Assembly: GCF_016653465.1 (NCBI RefSeq)
Contig: NZ_NHSQ01000132.1
Coordinates: 1-64,000, forward strand
Direction: 5' to 3'
Length of the DNA: 64,000 bases
Source: Thiocystis minor
Lineage (GTDB): Bacteria > Pseudomonadota > Gammaproteobacteria > Chromatiales > Chromatiaceae
Each line of letters begins with the position of its first letter. The first letter of the stretch is position 1. A program made the translations under genes and the position numbers. Of the stretch, positions 42,150-51,608 are shown in pieces. The notes under the pieces were generated by a model. The model was given only the letters and a program-made list of their open reading frames with translations. It ran no database searches and was not told where the DNA came from.

Positions 42150-45100
42150 CCTTCACCGACACTTTCATCCACCGCCCGGTGCTCGCGACCGTCGTGAGCC
42201 TGCTGATCCTGATCCTGGGGGTACGCGCCTTCCTGGATCTGGACCTGCGTCAGTACCCCAAGACGCAAAACACCGTGGTCACCATCACCACCGCCTATCC
42301 GGGAGCGAGCAGCGATCTGGTGCAGGGATTCATCACCCAACCGCTCCAGCAGGCCATCGCCGAGGCCAACGGGATCGATTTCCTCGCGTCCACCAGCTCC
42401 GCCGGGGTCTCGATCATCGAGGCCAACATGCGCCTCAACTATGACCCCAACGCGGCGGTCGCGGAGATCCAGGCCAAGGTCGCGAGCCAGCTCAACGTCC
42501 TGCCGGAGTCGGCCCAGAATCCGGTGATCGACTCCACCACCGGGGACAGCACGGCGCTCATGTATCTGGCGTTCTATAGCGAGGAGATGGATCTGCCCCA
42601 GATCACGGACTATCTGATCCGGGTCGTGCAGCCCCAGCTTCAGGCGCTCCAGGGGATCGCCAAGGCCGAGTTGATCGGCAACAAGACCTTCGCCATGCGG
42701 ATCTGGCTGGATCCGGCGCGCATGGCCGCACTCAAGGTGACCGGCGACGAGGTGGCGCGGGTGCTGCGGACCAACAATTATCTCGCGGGTGTCGGACGGA
42801 TTCAGGGCGAGCTGGTCCAGGTGGATCTGTCCGCCACGACCGATATCAGCCGCGTCGAGGACTTCCGCCGGCTGGTGGTGCGCGCGGAATCCGACACCCT
42901 GATCCGGCTCGAAGACATCGCCGAGATCGAGCTGGGCGCCGCCGACTACAACTCGACCACACTGTACAAGGGCATCCCCGCCATCTTCATCGGTATCGAG
43001 CCCGCGCCCGGCTCCAATCCGCTCGATGTCGCCGAGCGTGTCCATGATCTGATGCCGGGTCTCAAGGCCGATTTCCCCGAAGGGCTGAACGCCTTTATCC
43101 CCTACGACGCCAGCGAATTCATCCAGGAGTCGATCAAGGAGGTCTTCAAGACGCTGGCCGAGGCGGTGCTGATCGTGCTGCTGGTGATCTTTCTGTCGCT
43201 CGGTTCGCTGCGCGCCGCGCTCATCCCCTCGGTGGCGGTGCCGCTCTCGATCATTGGGGCTGGATTTCTCATGCTGTTGATGGGCTTTTCCATCAACCTG
43301 CTCACCCTGCTCGCCATGGTGCTCGCCATTGGTCTGGTGGTGGACGACGCCATCGTGGTGGTGGAGAACGTGCACCGACATCTGGAAATGGGCAAGCCCC
43401 GAATTCAGGCGGCGGTGGACGCGGCCCGCGAGCTGGCGCTGCCGATCATCGCCATGACCACCACCCTGGTCGCGGTTTATGCCCCCATCGGTTTCATGGG
43501 CGGATTGGTGGGCTCGCTCTTCACCGAATTCGCCTTCACCCTCGCCGGGGCGGTGCTGGTCTCGGGGATCGTCGCGCTCACGCTCTCGCCCATGCTGTCC
43601 GCTGCGGTGCTGCGCGAAGGCGGTCAGCAGGGGCGGTTCGAGCAGACGGTCGAGCATTTTTTCGAGCGGTTCGCCAACGGCTACCGGCGCTTGCTGCATG
43701 GCTGGCTGCGCTATCCCAGCGCCACCCTCCTGGTGGCGGTCGTGGTGCTCGCGGCCATCTATGGCATGTACAGCATGACCCAGAAAGAACTGGCCCCGAC
43801 CGAGGACCAGAGCATTCTGTTTTTCATGGCCACCGCGCCCCAGACCGCCACCATCGATTACAACCAGCGTTTTGTCGCGCAAATGAGCCCGCTCTTCGAG
43901 TCCTTCCCTGAGTACCAGGAAAGCTTCATCCTGGTCGGCTTCGGGGACGCTAGCACCACCTTCGGCGGCTTCAAGATGCCCCCGCCGAACCAGCGGGAGC
44001 GCTCGCAAATGGAGATTCAGCCCCAGCTTCAGGGCGCGCTGTCCCAGATCGCCGGACTCGATACCGTCGCCTTTTCGCTCCCCAGCCTGCCGACCCCTGG
44101 CAGCGGGATGCCGGTGGAATTCGTCGTCCTCTCCGACCGGGGAGCCGAGGAACTCGCCGGCCTCGCCGACCAGTTACTCGGTCAGGCGATGGCCAGCGGC
44201 AAGTTCATGTTTCTGATGAAGGACGTCAAGCTGGAACGGCCTCGCACCGTGCTGGAAGTGGACCGCGATCTGGCCGGCGACCTCGGGATCAGCATGCAGG
44301 ATCTCGGGCTCAGCCTCTCGGGCATGCTCAACGAGGACTATGTGAACTGGTTCAGCCTGGCGGGCCGCAGCTACAAGGTCATCCCCCAAGTCGAGCGGGG
44401 CTATCGCAATGATGCCGGGGAACTGCTGGACTATCAGGTGCGAACCGCCGCCGGGGAACTGGTGCCGGTCAGCGCGCTGGTGACGCTCCGCCACCAGGTC
44501 GAACCCTCCAAGCGCGTCCAATTCCAGCAGTTGAATGCGGTCACGCTCTCCGGCGTCATGACCCCCGGCGTCACCCTGGGCGATGCATTGGGCTATCTGG
44601 AACAGGAATCTCGAACCATCTTTCCCCGTGGCGCGCGTATCGATTACAAAGGCGAATCGCGCCAGTTCAAGCGCGAAGGCGCGGCGCTGGAGGTCACCTT
44701 CTTCCTGTCCCTGCTGATCATCTATCTGGTCCTGGCGGCCCAGTTCGAAAGCTGGCGCGACCCCTTTGTCATCCTGATGTCCGTACCCCTATCGATCGCC
44801 GGCGCCATGGCGTTTCTGTTCCTGGGCTTCGCGAGCATCAACATCTACACCCAGGTCGGGCTCATTACCCTGATCGGACTGGTCGCCAAAAATGGGATCT
44901 TGATCGTGGAATTTGCCAATCAGCTCGGCGAGCGCGAGGGACTCGCCAGACGCGAGGCGATCGAGCAGGCATCGGCCATCCGGCTGCGCCCCATCCTGAT
45001 GACAACGGTTTCGATGCTGGTCGCCATGATCCCGCTCCTCACCGCCAGCGGTCCGGGCGCGGTCAGCCGCTTCGACATCGGGCTGGTAATCGTCACCGGA

Positions 45101-45214
45101 CTTGGCATCGGCACGGTCTTCACGCTGTTTGTCGTGCCGGCATTTTATCTGCTGCTCTCGCCGACGAGTCATCGGCGCATCGGCGAGAGACAGGGCGCTG
45201 CGCACACTATCTGA
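42146..45214 (+). CDS. RND efflux permease, HAE1 family
   Basis: The 1022-residue inner-membrane proton-driven pump has 12 helices and two large periplasmic loops. Helix 4 carries the proton-relay acidic pair in AIGLVVDDAIVVVENVHRHL, and the second half ends LITLIGLVAKNGILIVEFAN. Hydrophobe/amphiphile efflux (multidrug, detergents) is typical of this family and no heavy-metal signature is seen. It is coupled to the adaptor by an ATGA overlap. Helix TM4 asparates and the conserved Lys of TM10 (VAKNG) are present, so the pump looks functional. Confidence 0.95.
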   Translation: MTFTDTFIHRPVLATVVSLLILILGVRAFLDLDLRQYPKTQNTVVTITTAYPGASSDLVQGFITQPLQQAIAEANGIDFLASTSSAGVSIIEANMRLNYDPNAAVAEIQAKVASQLNVLPESAQNPVIDSTTGDSTALMYLAFYSEEMDLPQITDYLIRVVQPQLQALQGIAKAELIGNKTFAMRIWLDPARMAALKVTGDEVARVLRTNNYLAGVGRIQGELVQVDLSATTDISRVEDFRRLVVRAESDTLIRLEDIAEIELGAADYNSTTLYKGIPAIFIGIEPAPGSNPLDVAERVHDLMPGLKADFPEGLNAFIPYDASEFIQESIKEVFKTLAEAVLIVLLVIFLSLGSLRAALIPSVAVPLSIIGAGFLMLLMGFSINLLTLLAMVLAIGLVVDDAIVVVENVHRHLEMGKPRIQAAVDAARELALPIIAMTTTLVAVYAPIGFMGGLVGSLFTEFAFTLAGAVLVSGIVALTLSPMLSAAVLREGGQQGRFEQTVEHFFERFANGYRRLLHGWLRYPSATLLVAVVVLAAIYGMYSMTQKELAPTEDQSILFFMATAPQTATIDYNQRFVAQMSPLFESFPEYQESFILVGFGDASTTFGGFKMPPPNQRERSQMEIQPQLQGALSQIAGLDTVAFSLPSLPTPGSGMPVEFVVLSDRGAEELAGLADQLLGQAMASGKFMFLMKDVKLERPRTVLEVDRDLAGDLGISMQDLGLSLSGMLNEDYVNWFSLAGRSYKVIPQVERGYRNDAGELLDYQVRTAAGELVPVSALVTLRHQVEPSKRVQFQQLNAVTLSGVMTPGVTLGDALGYLEQESRTIFPRGARIDYKGESRQFKREGAALEVTFFLSLLIIYLVLAAQFESWRDPFVILMSVPLSIAGAMAFLFLGFASINIYTQVGLITLIGLVAKNGILIVEFANQLGEREGLARREAIEQASAIRLRPILMTTVSMLVAMIPLLTASGPGAVSRFDIGLVIVTGLGIGTVFTLFVVPAFYLLLSPTSHRRIGERQGAAHTI

Positions 45215-45242
45215 TAACTGATTATTTCCCGGAGACCTCACG

Positions 45243-45671
45243 ATGAAGTCACATAACCCCATCGATCGCTGGCTGTCGACGCTCTTTCACTACATCGAAA
45301 AGGCGGTTCTGGTCGGTGTCGGCGCGCTGGCGCTCGTCGGCATCGGGCAACTCATCCAGAGCATCTACCAGCATGGACAAGTCAAACTGGAAGACTTGCT
45401 CCTGATGTTCATCTTCATCGAGATCATGGCGATGGCGAACGTCTATTTCGTCCGCCGGTCCGTGCCCTTCACCTATCCCATGTTCATCGCCGTCACCGCG
45501 CTCTCGCGCTTGATCGTGCTTCAGGGCAAGAACATTGCCCCCGAGAACCTCCTCTACGAGAGCGGTGCCCTCCTGCTGGTCAGTCTCGCCATCCTCATCA
45601 TTCGCTTCAGTCAACGCTATAGCGCGGCCGCCATCGAGACCGAGGAAACCGAGGACGAGAAGCACGAGTAA
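45243..45671 (+). CDS. PsiE-family membrane protein
   Basis: A 142-residue protein with four predicted membrane helices (AVLVGVGALALVGIGQLIQS, LEDLLLMFIFIEIMAMANVY, PMFIAVTALSRLIVL and GALLLVSLAILIIRFSQRY) and an acidic tail. This matches PsiE, the phosphate-starvation-inducible protein of E. coli, whose molecular function is not known. GGAG lies a few bases before the ATG. It follows the RND permease by 28 bases and may be co-transcribed with it. Confidence 0.85.
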   Translation: MKSHNPIDRWLSTLFHYIEKAVLVGVGALALVGIGQLIQSIYQHGQVKLEDLLLMFIFIEIMAMANVYFVRRSVPFTYPMFIAVTALSRLIVLQGKNIAPENLLYESGALLLVSLAILIIRFSQRYSAAAIETEETEDEKHE

Positions 45672-45792
45672 CCCAAGGGAAGCTGAGCGCTTCGAGGATT
45701 GTCACGGTCGACGATGGGAGTTAACCTTGATCGAAGCAGGGGATCTCGCCGCTGTCGGCGGGAATGTGATTATCACGAAGGGGTGGAGAGTC

Positions 45793-46188
45793 ATGCTGAG
45801 TAAGCAAACGGTGATTGCCTGGGTGATTGGGATCGTCGGCGTCTTTTTTCTTCTCGATGCGTTTGGATCCGCGTCAATCTCGGATGCCTTTGCCAGGGTT
45901 GCGGTTGTCGCGGTCGTCGCCTTGTTCCTCCTGTATCGAATCGGCAAACATCGCGAAGGATACGAAAAACTCATCGCCGCCGGGGTTGCGGTCGACGGCA
46001 AACCATCGTTACGGGCGAGTTGCTATGTCGCGACGACTCAACATGGCGAGGTCCGGTATCGCCTCGGTTCATACACCGGCATTCAGCGCATCATCAGAGA
46101 GCTACCCGCCGGGACACCTCATCAATGGGGGCATCTCGATGCCGTATCCATCTACCGAACGCCCCAGGAGCTGACCCGCGGCGCATAG
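45793..46188 (+). CDS. Small membrane protein of unknown function
   Basis: A 131-residue protein starting MLSKQTVIAWVIGIVGVFFL, with two N-terminal membrane helices (about 7-22 and 30-48) and a soluble cytoplasmic part containing YKL-like KHREGYEKLIAAGVAVDGKP and TQHGEVRYRLGSYTGIQRII. GGAG eight bases upstream of 45793 fixes the start; the longer frame upstream runs over psiE in another frame and is not coding. I do not recognise the family. It is terminated by the hairpins that follow. Confidence 0.65.
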   Translation: MLSKQTVIAWVIGIVGVFFLLDAFGSASISDAFARVAVVAVVALFLLYRIGKHREGYEKLIAAGVAVDGKPSLRASCYVATTQHGEVRYRLGSYTGIQRIIRELPAGTPHQWGHLDAVSIYRTPQELTRGA

Positions 46189-46211
46189 GGCGATTACAAT
46201 CCAGACGCGGC

Positions 46212-46233
46212 GAGCCCGCCAAACGGCGGGCTC
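46212..46233 (+). terminator. Hairpin after the small membrane protein gene
   Basis: GAGCCCGCC, AAAC and GGCGGGCTC form a perfect nine-base stem 24 bases after the stop codon. The T-run is poor, so it may act as an RNA stabiliser or weak terminator. Confidence 0.5.
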
Positions 46234-46259
46234 CATTACACCAAGATCTAACCCATCCA

Positions 46260-46291
46260 CGCACACGGCATGCCATGCCGGGTGCGTTTTT
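46260..46291 (+). terminator. Intrinsic terminator
   Basis: CGCAC-A-CGGCAT, a three-base loop and ATGCCG-G-GTGCG are followed by five Ts. The T-run overlaps the stop codon of the converging dehydrogenase gene, so it ends the plus-strand psiE-region transcript. Confidence 0.75.
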
Positions 46292-47195
46292 AATGAAGAT
46301 AGCTCGGCACCACGAAATCGAGATCCGTGGCCGATATCCCAAGTTCCTTGAGTCCCTCGCGCGCGCACACGCTGTCCACCTGAAGCGACAGATAGTTGTC
46401 CAGGGTGAATGGCTTGCCCGGCAAACGTTGAAAGACACTCGCCTGCAGCCGCGACAGCCGATCGTCGAGCCCCACCACCCACACCTCGCGCCCGATCCGC
46501 TCGCCGGTATAGACGACCAGTTCGCGGAGCGAGAAGGCGCGCGGGCCGCAGAGTTCGTAGGTCTTGCCATGGGTGTCAGGGTCATCCAGACAACGCAGCA
46601 TGGCCTCCACCACATCCCCGACGTAGACGGGCGCGAAACGAGCATCCGGACAGGCGAGCGGAAAGGGACCGGGGAGCAGTCGCAACAGCCCGGCGAAGCG
46701 GTTGAAGAAGCTATCTCCGGGGCCGAAGATGACCGACGGGCGGAAGCTGGTCACCGCCAGCCCCTCCCCTACCGCCGCGAAGGCCAGCGCCTCGCCGCGC
46801 CCCTTGGTCCGCAGATAGTCGCTGGGTCCGCTCTCCGCATTCGCGTGCAGCGCGCTCATGTGCAGATAGCGCGTCACGCCGGCCTGAAGCGCGGCGCGGG
46901 TCGCGGTCTCCACCGTCCGCACATGGGTCTGCTCGAAGGTGCGCCCGCCGCTTTCATTGAGAATCCCCGCGAGGTTGATCAGAACCGTGCAGCCGGCCAT
47001 CGCCTCGGCCAGTGGCGCCGTCTCCCAACCCGCGATCTCGCACAGCTCGCAGCCTGGAATCAGTCGCAGATGACGCTGCCGGTGCGGATGGCGCGTCGGC
47101 ACGCGGCACGCCATCCCGGCGCGGGACAGACGGTTCAACAGGTGCTGGCCGACGAAGCCGGTTCCTCCAAGGACAAAGACGCGGTGATGTTTCAT
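46290..47195 (-). CDS. NDUFA9-like NAD(P)-binding protein
   Basis: A 301-residue atypical short-chain dehydrogenase. The Rossmann motif FVLGGTGFVGQHLLNRLSRA is at the N-terminus, followed by LINLAGILNESGGRTFEQTH and a SFRPSVIFGPGDSFF segment, with the Tyr-x-x-x-Lys pair probably in YLRTKGRGE. It matches the complex I NDUFA9 (39 kDa) subfamily, whose bacterial members are thought to act as quinone- or lipid-linked reductases. No complex I genes are nearby. Substrate and partner are not known. Confidence 0.8.
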   Translation of the reverse strand: MKHHRVFVLGGTGFVGQHLLNRLSRAGMACRVPTRHPHRQRHLRLIPGCELCEIAGWETAPLAEAMAGCTVLINLAGILNESGGRTFEQTHVRTVETATRAALQAGVTRYLHMSALHANAESGPSDYLRTKGRGEALAFAAVGEGLAVTSFRPSVIFGPGDSFFNRFAGLLRLLPGPFPLACPDARFAPVYVGDVVEAMLRCLDDPDTHGKTYELCGPRAFSLRELVVYTGERIGREVWVVGLDDRLSRLQASVFQRLPGKPFTLDNYLSLQVDSVCAREGLKELGISATDLDFVVPSYLH

Positions 47196-47387
47196 CTCAG
47201 TTGTGACTCATGCAGGGGTGCTGAAGCGCCGATTCGCCGCGTTGCGGTGCGATCGCGCGATTGCGTGCTCAGAGCGCCATCAGGGTTGAGCAGGTGTCGC
47301 GTATTATAGCCACCGAGCCACAAAGCTCTTGACGATGTTTCCTCCTCCATCCCCGGATTCGAACCCCTTCGCAAGCGATCAGATCAG

Positions 47388-48185
47388 ATGCCAGCCGTCG
47401 AACTCTCCGCCTATCTGACGCTCGGCATCCTGTCGGGCCTGCTCGCCGGACTCTTTGGGGTCGGCGGCGGCGTGGTCATCGTGCCCGCCCTGATCCTGAT
47501 CTTCACCCGGATGGACATCGGTGGAGACTGGATTCCGCATCTGGCGGTGGGCACCTCGCTGGCGACCATCATCGGCACCGGGGCCGCCTCGACCCGCGCC
47601 CATCATCGCCGCGGCGGTGTCCGTTGGGAACTGGTGGCCCGGCTGGCGCCCGGCATCGTGCTCGGCACCTGGGCCGGGGCGGGACTGGTCGCGGTCATCC
47701 CGGAATGGTGGTTGAAACGGCTCTTTGCGGGGTTTCTGATCTTGGTGAGCCTGCGCATGCTGATCCGGTCAGCACCGAAACGCAGCGTCCCGCTGCCTGG
47801 AACAGGCCGTCTGTGGGCGGTCGGTGGCGGGATCGGGATGCTCTCCGCGCTGGTCGGGATCGGCGGCGGCACCATGACCGTACCCTTTCTGAATCGCCAT
47901 GGGCTGGAGATGCGTCAGGCGGTCGGCACCTCCGCCGCCGTCGGGCTGCCCATCGCGATCGCGGGCGCCATCGGCTTGATCCTGGCCGGTTGGGGGCGGG
48001 TCGGGCTCCCCGCGTTCAGCACCGGTTTCGTCTATTGGCCGGCGGTCGGGGTCATGCTGCTCGCCAGCATGCCGGCCGCGCCGCTCGGGGCACGTCTCGC
48101 CCACGCGCTGCCGGTCGATCTTCTGAAACGTCTCTTCGGACTCCTGCTGCTTGCGGTCGCGCTCCGGCTCGCCTTCAGCGGCTAA
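47388..48185 (+). CDS. TauE/SafE-family sulfite/sulfonate exporter
   Basis: A 265-residue membrane protein with about eight helices in two homologous halves, each carrying the family signature GVGGGVVIVPALILIF or GIGGGTMTVPFLNRHG. Members export sulfite, sulfoacetate or related anions, which suits an organism that oxidises reduced sulfur compounds (inference). It is divergent from the NDUFA9-like gene. Its last 11 bases overlap the end of the converging secreted-protein gene. Confidence 0.9.
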   Translation: MPAVELSAYLTLGILSGLLAGLFGVGGGVVIVPALILIFTRMDIGGDWIPHLAVGTSLATIIGTGAASTRAHHRRGGVRWELVARLAPGIVLGTWAGAGLVAVIPEWWLKRLFAGFLILVSLRMLIRSAPKRSVPLPGTGRLWAVGGGIGMLSALVGIGGGTMTVPFLNRHGLEMRQAVGTSAAVGLPIAIAGAIGLILAGWGRVGLPAFSTGFVYWPAVGVMLLASMPAAPLGARLAHALPVDLLKRLFGLLLLAVALRLAFSG

Positions 48186-48834
48186 TCGATCCAGCCCCCT
48201 GACCAAGCACCAGACGCCGATAGAGAAAGACCTCGCCGCCCTGACTGCGCATCACCAGACGGCCCTGATCGAGCGCGAACTCGAACGTCTGGGTGAAATT
48301 CTCCCGCGAGTTGGTCAGTTCGATACGGGTCGGTCCGATGCCAATCCCGCCCTCGATGAAACCGTCGCAGGCGGAGTAAATTCGATAGAACGCGCCCTGC
48401 ACGATGAGCAAACCGCCCTGGTTGTCCTCCCAGATTCCCTCCAGCGACGAACCGCTCCAGGGCGTCGCCCCTGCCCCGCCGGACAGCGGCAGGCTCTGGG
48501 AGAAACGATCCGCCATCTGATTCATTTGGGCGCCGCCGGGCATGGTCTGACCGCCAGGGACGGCGCCAAAGGGCGAAGGCAGACCCGTCATCCCCGGCAT
48601 GCTCATGGGATTGTAGGGCATCGCCTGACCCATGGCGGGCAGGCCCGTGCCCGGCCCGCCCACGCCGGTATTGGCGAAGCCCATCGATTCCATCATGCGC
48701 GCGATCGCATTGGCCATGGCCTCGGCCATCGTCTGCTCGGCGCACGCGCCCCCCGTCAGACCGAACGAGAGCGCAAGCGCCAGGAGAAATCGCGCGACGA
48801 GCGGAAGGGAACGGCGATACGCGATCGACATCAT
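48175..48834 (-). CDS. Secreted or lipid-anchored hypothetical protein
   Basis: A 219-residue exported protein. The signal peptide MMSIAYRRSLPLVARFLLAL continues to LSFGLTGGACAEQ, where cleavage could be by signal peptidase I or, less likely, II. The mature part has a Gly/Met/Pro-rich low-complexity stretch (about 50-110; MGQAMPYNPMSMPGMTGLPS) and a folded C-terminal domain with TFEFALDQGRLVMRSQGGE. I do not recognise the domain. The start at 48834 is preferred over 48897 because it opens the signal peptide. Confidence 0.6.
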   Translation of the reverse strand: MMSIAYRRSLPLVARFLLALALSFGLTGGACAEQTMAEAMANAIARMMESMGFANTGVGGPGTGLPAMGQAMPYNPMSMPGMTGLPSPFGAVPGGQTMPGGAQMNQMADRFSQSLPLSGGAGATPWSGSSLEGIWEDNQGGLLIVQGAFYRIYSACDGFIEGGIGIGPTRIELTNSRENFTQTFEFALDQGRLVMRSQGGEVFLYRRLVLGQGAGSISR

Positions 48835-48950
48835 CAGAATTTCAACCAAGGGTACGGAGAGCGAGACAAAGCCGGAACGGCGACGCTCGGGGATCACGGT
48901 CGGTCGGCCAGGCTAACGCCGCTTTAACGGAATGCGTCAAGTGCGAGAGT

Positions 48951-49245
48951 CTAACAGACCAGGGCGCATTCCGAGCGGATCGCCATGCCGAATCGTTCAG
49001 CCTGAGTTCGGCAATTGGAACCGCAAAGCCGCTCGGTCGCTGGACGGACGGCCATGTATGCCAGCGCGACCACAAGGCGGTCGTCGTTGCCCTTGAGCTT
49101 GAAGACGACGCGGCGGCCCTTGAGGATACGCGCGCTGGAAAAAGTGCTTTGATGCCGGCTGGTGTGCGCCATTGGGCACAGCACCTCGTCATGCCAGGCG
49201 CGCAGGGGCTGTTTCGCATCAGGATGCCGCGCCCATCACTCCAGG
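48951..49245 (-). pseudogene. Decayed HigB-type toxin gene
   Basis: The frame reads HPDAKQPLRAWHDEVLCPMA and then ILKGRRVVFKLKGNDDRLVV, the two best-conserved parts of HigB mRNA-interferase toxins, including the arginine-rich VVFKLKGND core. A TGA lies in frame four codons before HPDA (49236-49238), where the family has Trp or Arg, and the segment after LVVALAY diverges, lacking the normal FVGTHAEYD end. No higA antitoxin is present. The toxin is therefore inactivated, lying between the secreted protein gene and slt. Confidence 0.75.
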
Positions 49246-49260
49246 GTCGGGTGATCACGT

Positions 49261-51234
49261 TCAGGGCTCCAGCCGCGCCTCACGCCAGAAAACGGCCGCC
49301 GGCACCGGCGGCAACAGTTCGCTCAGGCGCACCGGCGCAAGCCCCAGGCGATCCGCATAGATCACGCGATAGGTCAAGACACGCTCCACATAAGCGCGCG
49401 TCTCGGCAAAGGGGATCCGGGCAATCCAGAGATCCGCGTCGAGACACTCCTCGGGCAGCCAGCGCGCGACCCGGCTCGGTCCCGCGTTATAGGCCGCCGT
49501 AGCGAGCGCGGCATGCCCGAAGCGATCGCGCATCCGTGCCAGATAGGTACTGCCGAGCGCGATGTTCAGTGCGGGGTCGAGCAATGACCAGCGCGAGGGC
49601 GCGTCCAGGTCCAGTTCCGCCGCCACCTCCGCCGCGGTGGCTGGCATCAGCTGCATCAGCCCGATGGCGCCGGCGTTCGAGGCGATCGTGCGCGCGAAGA
49701 CGCTCTCCTGACGCATCACCGCGAAGATCCAAGCGGCATCGATTCCGGTCTGCCACGCCTGCTCGGTCACCAGATCGCGATAGGTCACGGGAAAGCGCAG
49801 ATGCAGGTCGTCCCAGTAACCGGTGCGCGCCAGCGTGAAGATAGCCTGATCGTGCCAGCGCAGCGCATCGGCGATCACGGCCGCCGCCAGCAGGTCCGCC
49901 GATTCCAGATTCCGGGTCAAGGCGCGCCATTCGCGGCGGATATCGGTCTCACGCCCCAATGGATGCAGTTCCCGAATCCGCTGAAACGCCGGCGTGAGGA
50001 CGAGACGGCGAATCCGCGCCGGCTCCGCCGGGGTCGGCGCATGATCCAGACGATAGGGTTGTCCGATTCGGTCCGCCGCCATGAAGCCCCAGAAACCGCG
50101 TTGGCGTGCCGCCTGCTCAAAACTGGCTTGAGCCTCCGCCGCGTGGCCAAGCCGCTCCTCGGCGCGTCCCTGCCAGTAGAGCCAGCGGTCGCGTTTTTCC
50201 TCGCTGTCCGGCATGCGCGCGATCCACTTGGCCACCCAGTCCCACGCGCTCAACTCGATGGCGGCGCGCAGACGCACCTCCTGATCCGGGAGATTCTCCC
50301 CGGTCTCCCGCAGACCGTCCCAATAGGCGAGTCCCAGACGATCGCCGGTGCGCGCGAGCGCGCGACCCACGGCGGCATGGGCGCGGTCGAGCGCCACCGG
50401 GTCGACCGACAGCGCCTCGCGCCACTGCATCAGCGCCCAGGCCGCGTCATCCGGCGCGCGCCGTGCCAACCGCACAATCCCATGGGCCAGAATCGCCGCG
50501 CGCAGCGGATGCTCCCCGGCAAATCCCGCCGACTCCAACACCTGGACGGGGTTCTGATCCACGTCCAGCCAGCGTTCCAGCCAGGCACGCTCGGCCTCGG
50601 GCAGAAGCTTCCCGAGCCCACGGGCCAAGCCCGCCTCGCCAGACTCCATCGCCAACCGGATACGCCGCCAAGTCAACTCGGGCGTCAGATGACCGGCCTG
50701 CCGCCAGGCCGCGAAGACGGGATCGCAGACATCCGGCCGCGAACGCGCCGACAGCCAGACCGATTCGACCTGGGGCATGGCCTCCTCGGCGCGCCCAGAC
50801 TCGATCAGCGCGCGCAGAAACAGACAGCGACGTTCGACCGACTCGTCCGCCCGATAGATCCGCGCATACTCGGTCCAGCGTCCGGCGTCGGCGAGCCGGC
50901 GCAGGTAGGCCAGGCGCAGACGGTCGGCCAGCGGCGAATCCGGATCGGCGGCGAGAAAGTCCTCGATCGCGGCGTCCGGTGCCGCCTTCAGGTTTCCGGT
51001 CAGATCGGCGAAGCGCAGATAGGGATAGAGTGGATGCTCGCGCAGCGTGTCGGCCAGCGACTCGAAACGCGCCCGATCGCCATCCTTGAGCGCCTGCTCG
51101 GCGGCGAGAAAATCATCCCGACCGTCCGCGCTGGCCGCCATTGCGGTCAACGTCAACAGGCTGGCCAGCACTAGGCGCAAGACATCGGAGGCAAGACGCC
51201 GGGAAGAAGAAACACAAGGGAGGTTGGCAGTCAT
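49261..51234 (-). CDS. slt: Soluble lytic murein transglycosylase
   Basis: The 657-residue periplasmic enzyme cleaves peptidoglycan to 1,6-anhydromuropeptides. A signal peptide (LRLVLASLLTLTAMAASA) is followed by a long alpha-superhelical U and L domain and a C-terminal goose-lysozyme-like domain. The catalytic Glu is in FAVMRQESVFARTIASNAGA, then IGLMQLMPATA and ATAAYNAGPSRVARWL. The start at 51234 is chosen to begin just before the signal peptide. Upstream ATGs at 51264 and 51333 are possible but add no conserved sequence. Confidence 0.94.
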   Translation of the reverse strand: MTANLPCVSSSRRLASDVLRLVLASLLTLTAMAASADGRDDFLAAEQALKDGDRARFESLADTLREHPLYPYLRFADLTGNLKAAPDAAIEDFLAADPDSPLADRLRLAYLRRLADAGRWTEYARIYRADESVERRCLFLRALIESGRAEEAMPQVESVWLSARSRPDVCDPVFAAWRQAGHLTPELTWRRIRLAMESGEAGLARGLGKLLPEAERAWLERWLDVDQNPVQVLESAGFAGEHPLRAAILAHGIVRLARRAPDDAAWALMQWREALSVDPVALDRAHAAVGRALARTGDRLGLAYWDGLRETGENLPDQEVRLRAAIELSAWDWVAKWIARMPDSEEKRDRWLYWQGRAEERLGHAAEAQASFEQAARQRGFWGFMAADRIGQPYRLDHAPTPAEPARIRRLVLTPAFQRIRELHPLGRETDIRREWRALTRNLESADLLAAAVIADALRWHDQAIFTLARTGYWDDLHLRFPVTYRDLVTEQAWQTGIDAAWIFAVMRQESVFARTIASNAGAIGLMQLMPATAAEVAAELDLDAPSRWSLLDPALNIALGSTYLARMRDRFGHAALATAAYNAGPSRVARWLPEECLDADLWIARIPFAETRAYVERVLTYRVIYADRLGLAPVRLSELLPPVPAAVFWREARLEP

Positions 51235-51608
51235 CGGTCGCGTGAGATGGCGGAAACCAGTCATGGATACGCAAGGAGCCCAGTGTACCTTGAACTCCAG
51301 CCCCGATTTGAGCATGGTCACGATCCAAGGCACGAACCATCGCCATCGCCGAAATTCGCGCGCAAAGCGCCGCCGTCCCCGTCGAGGCGGGAATCGAGTG
51401 GATCGAGGATGCCGCAGGTTGCCACAAGCCCACCGCGAACTGAATCGGCGTCCGCCGCGGGCCAGCCTGCATGAATCGGGACGCCCTTAAGATCGCTGGC
51501 TCGGCACCGGAGAGGCATGAACCTTCTGCGCGAGAGACGTTATAGTTACTGTATGGATTTTGCCTGCAACCGGTTTTGTCCAACACCAGATCCGCAGGAG
51601 GTACCGCC
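51235..51608. other. Divergent promoter region slt / memo
   Basis: About 370 bases between the divergent slt and MEMO genes hold only the promoters. TATAGT near 51542 is a possible -10 for the plus strand, but I could not match a -35. No gene is supported. Confidence 0.4.

Noticed and set aside
42065-44008. 647-codon minus-strand frame rich in His, Arg and Asp
   Set aside because: It is the antisense shadow of the RND permease.
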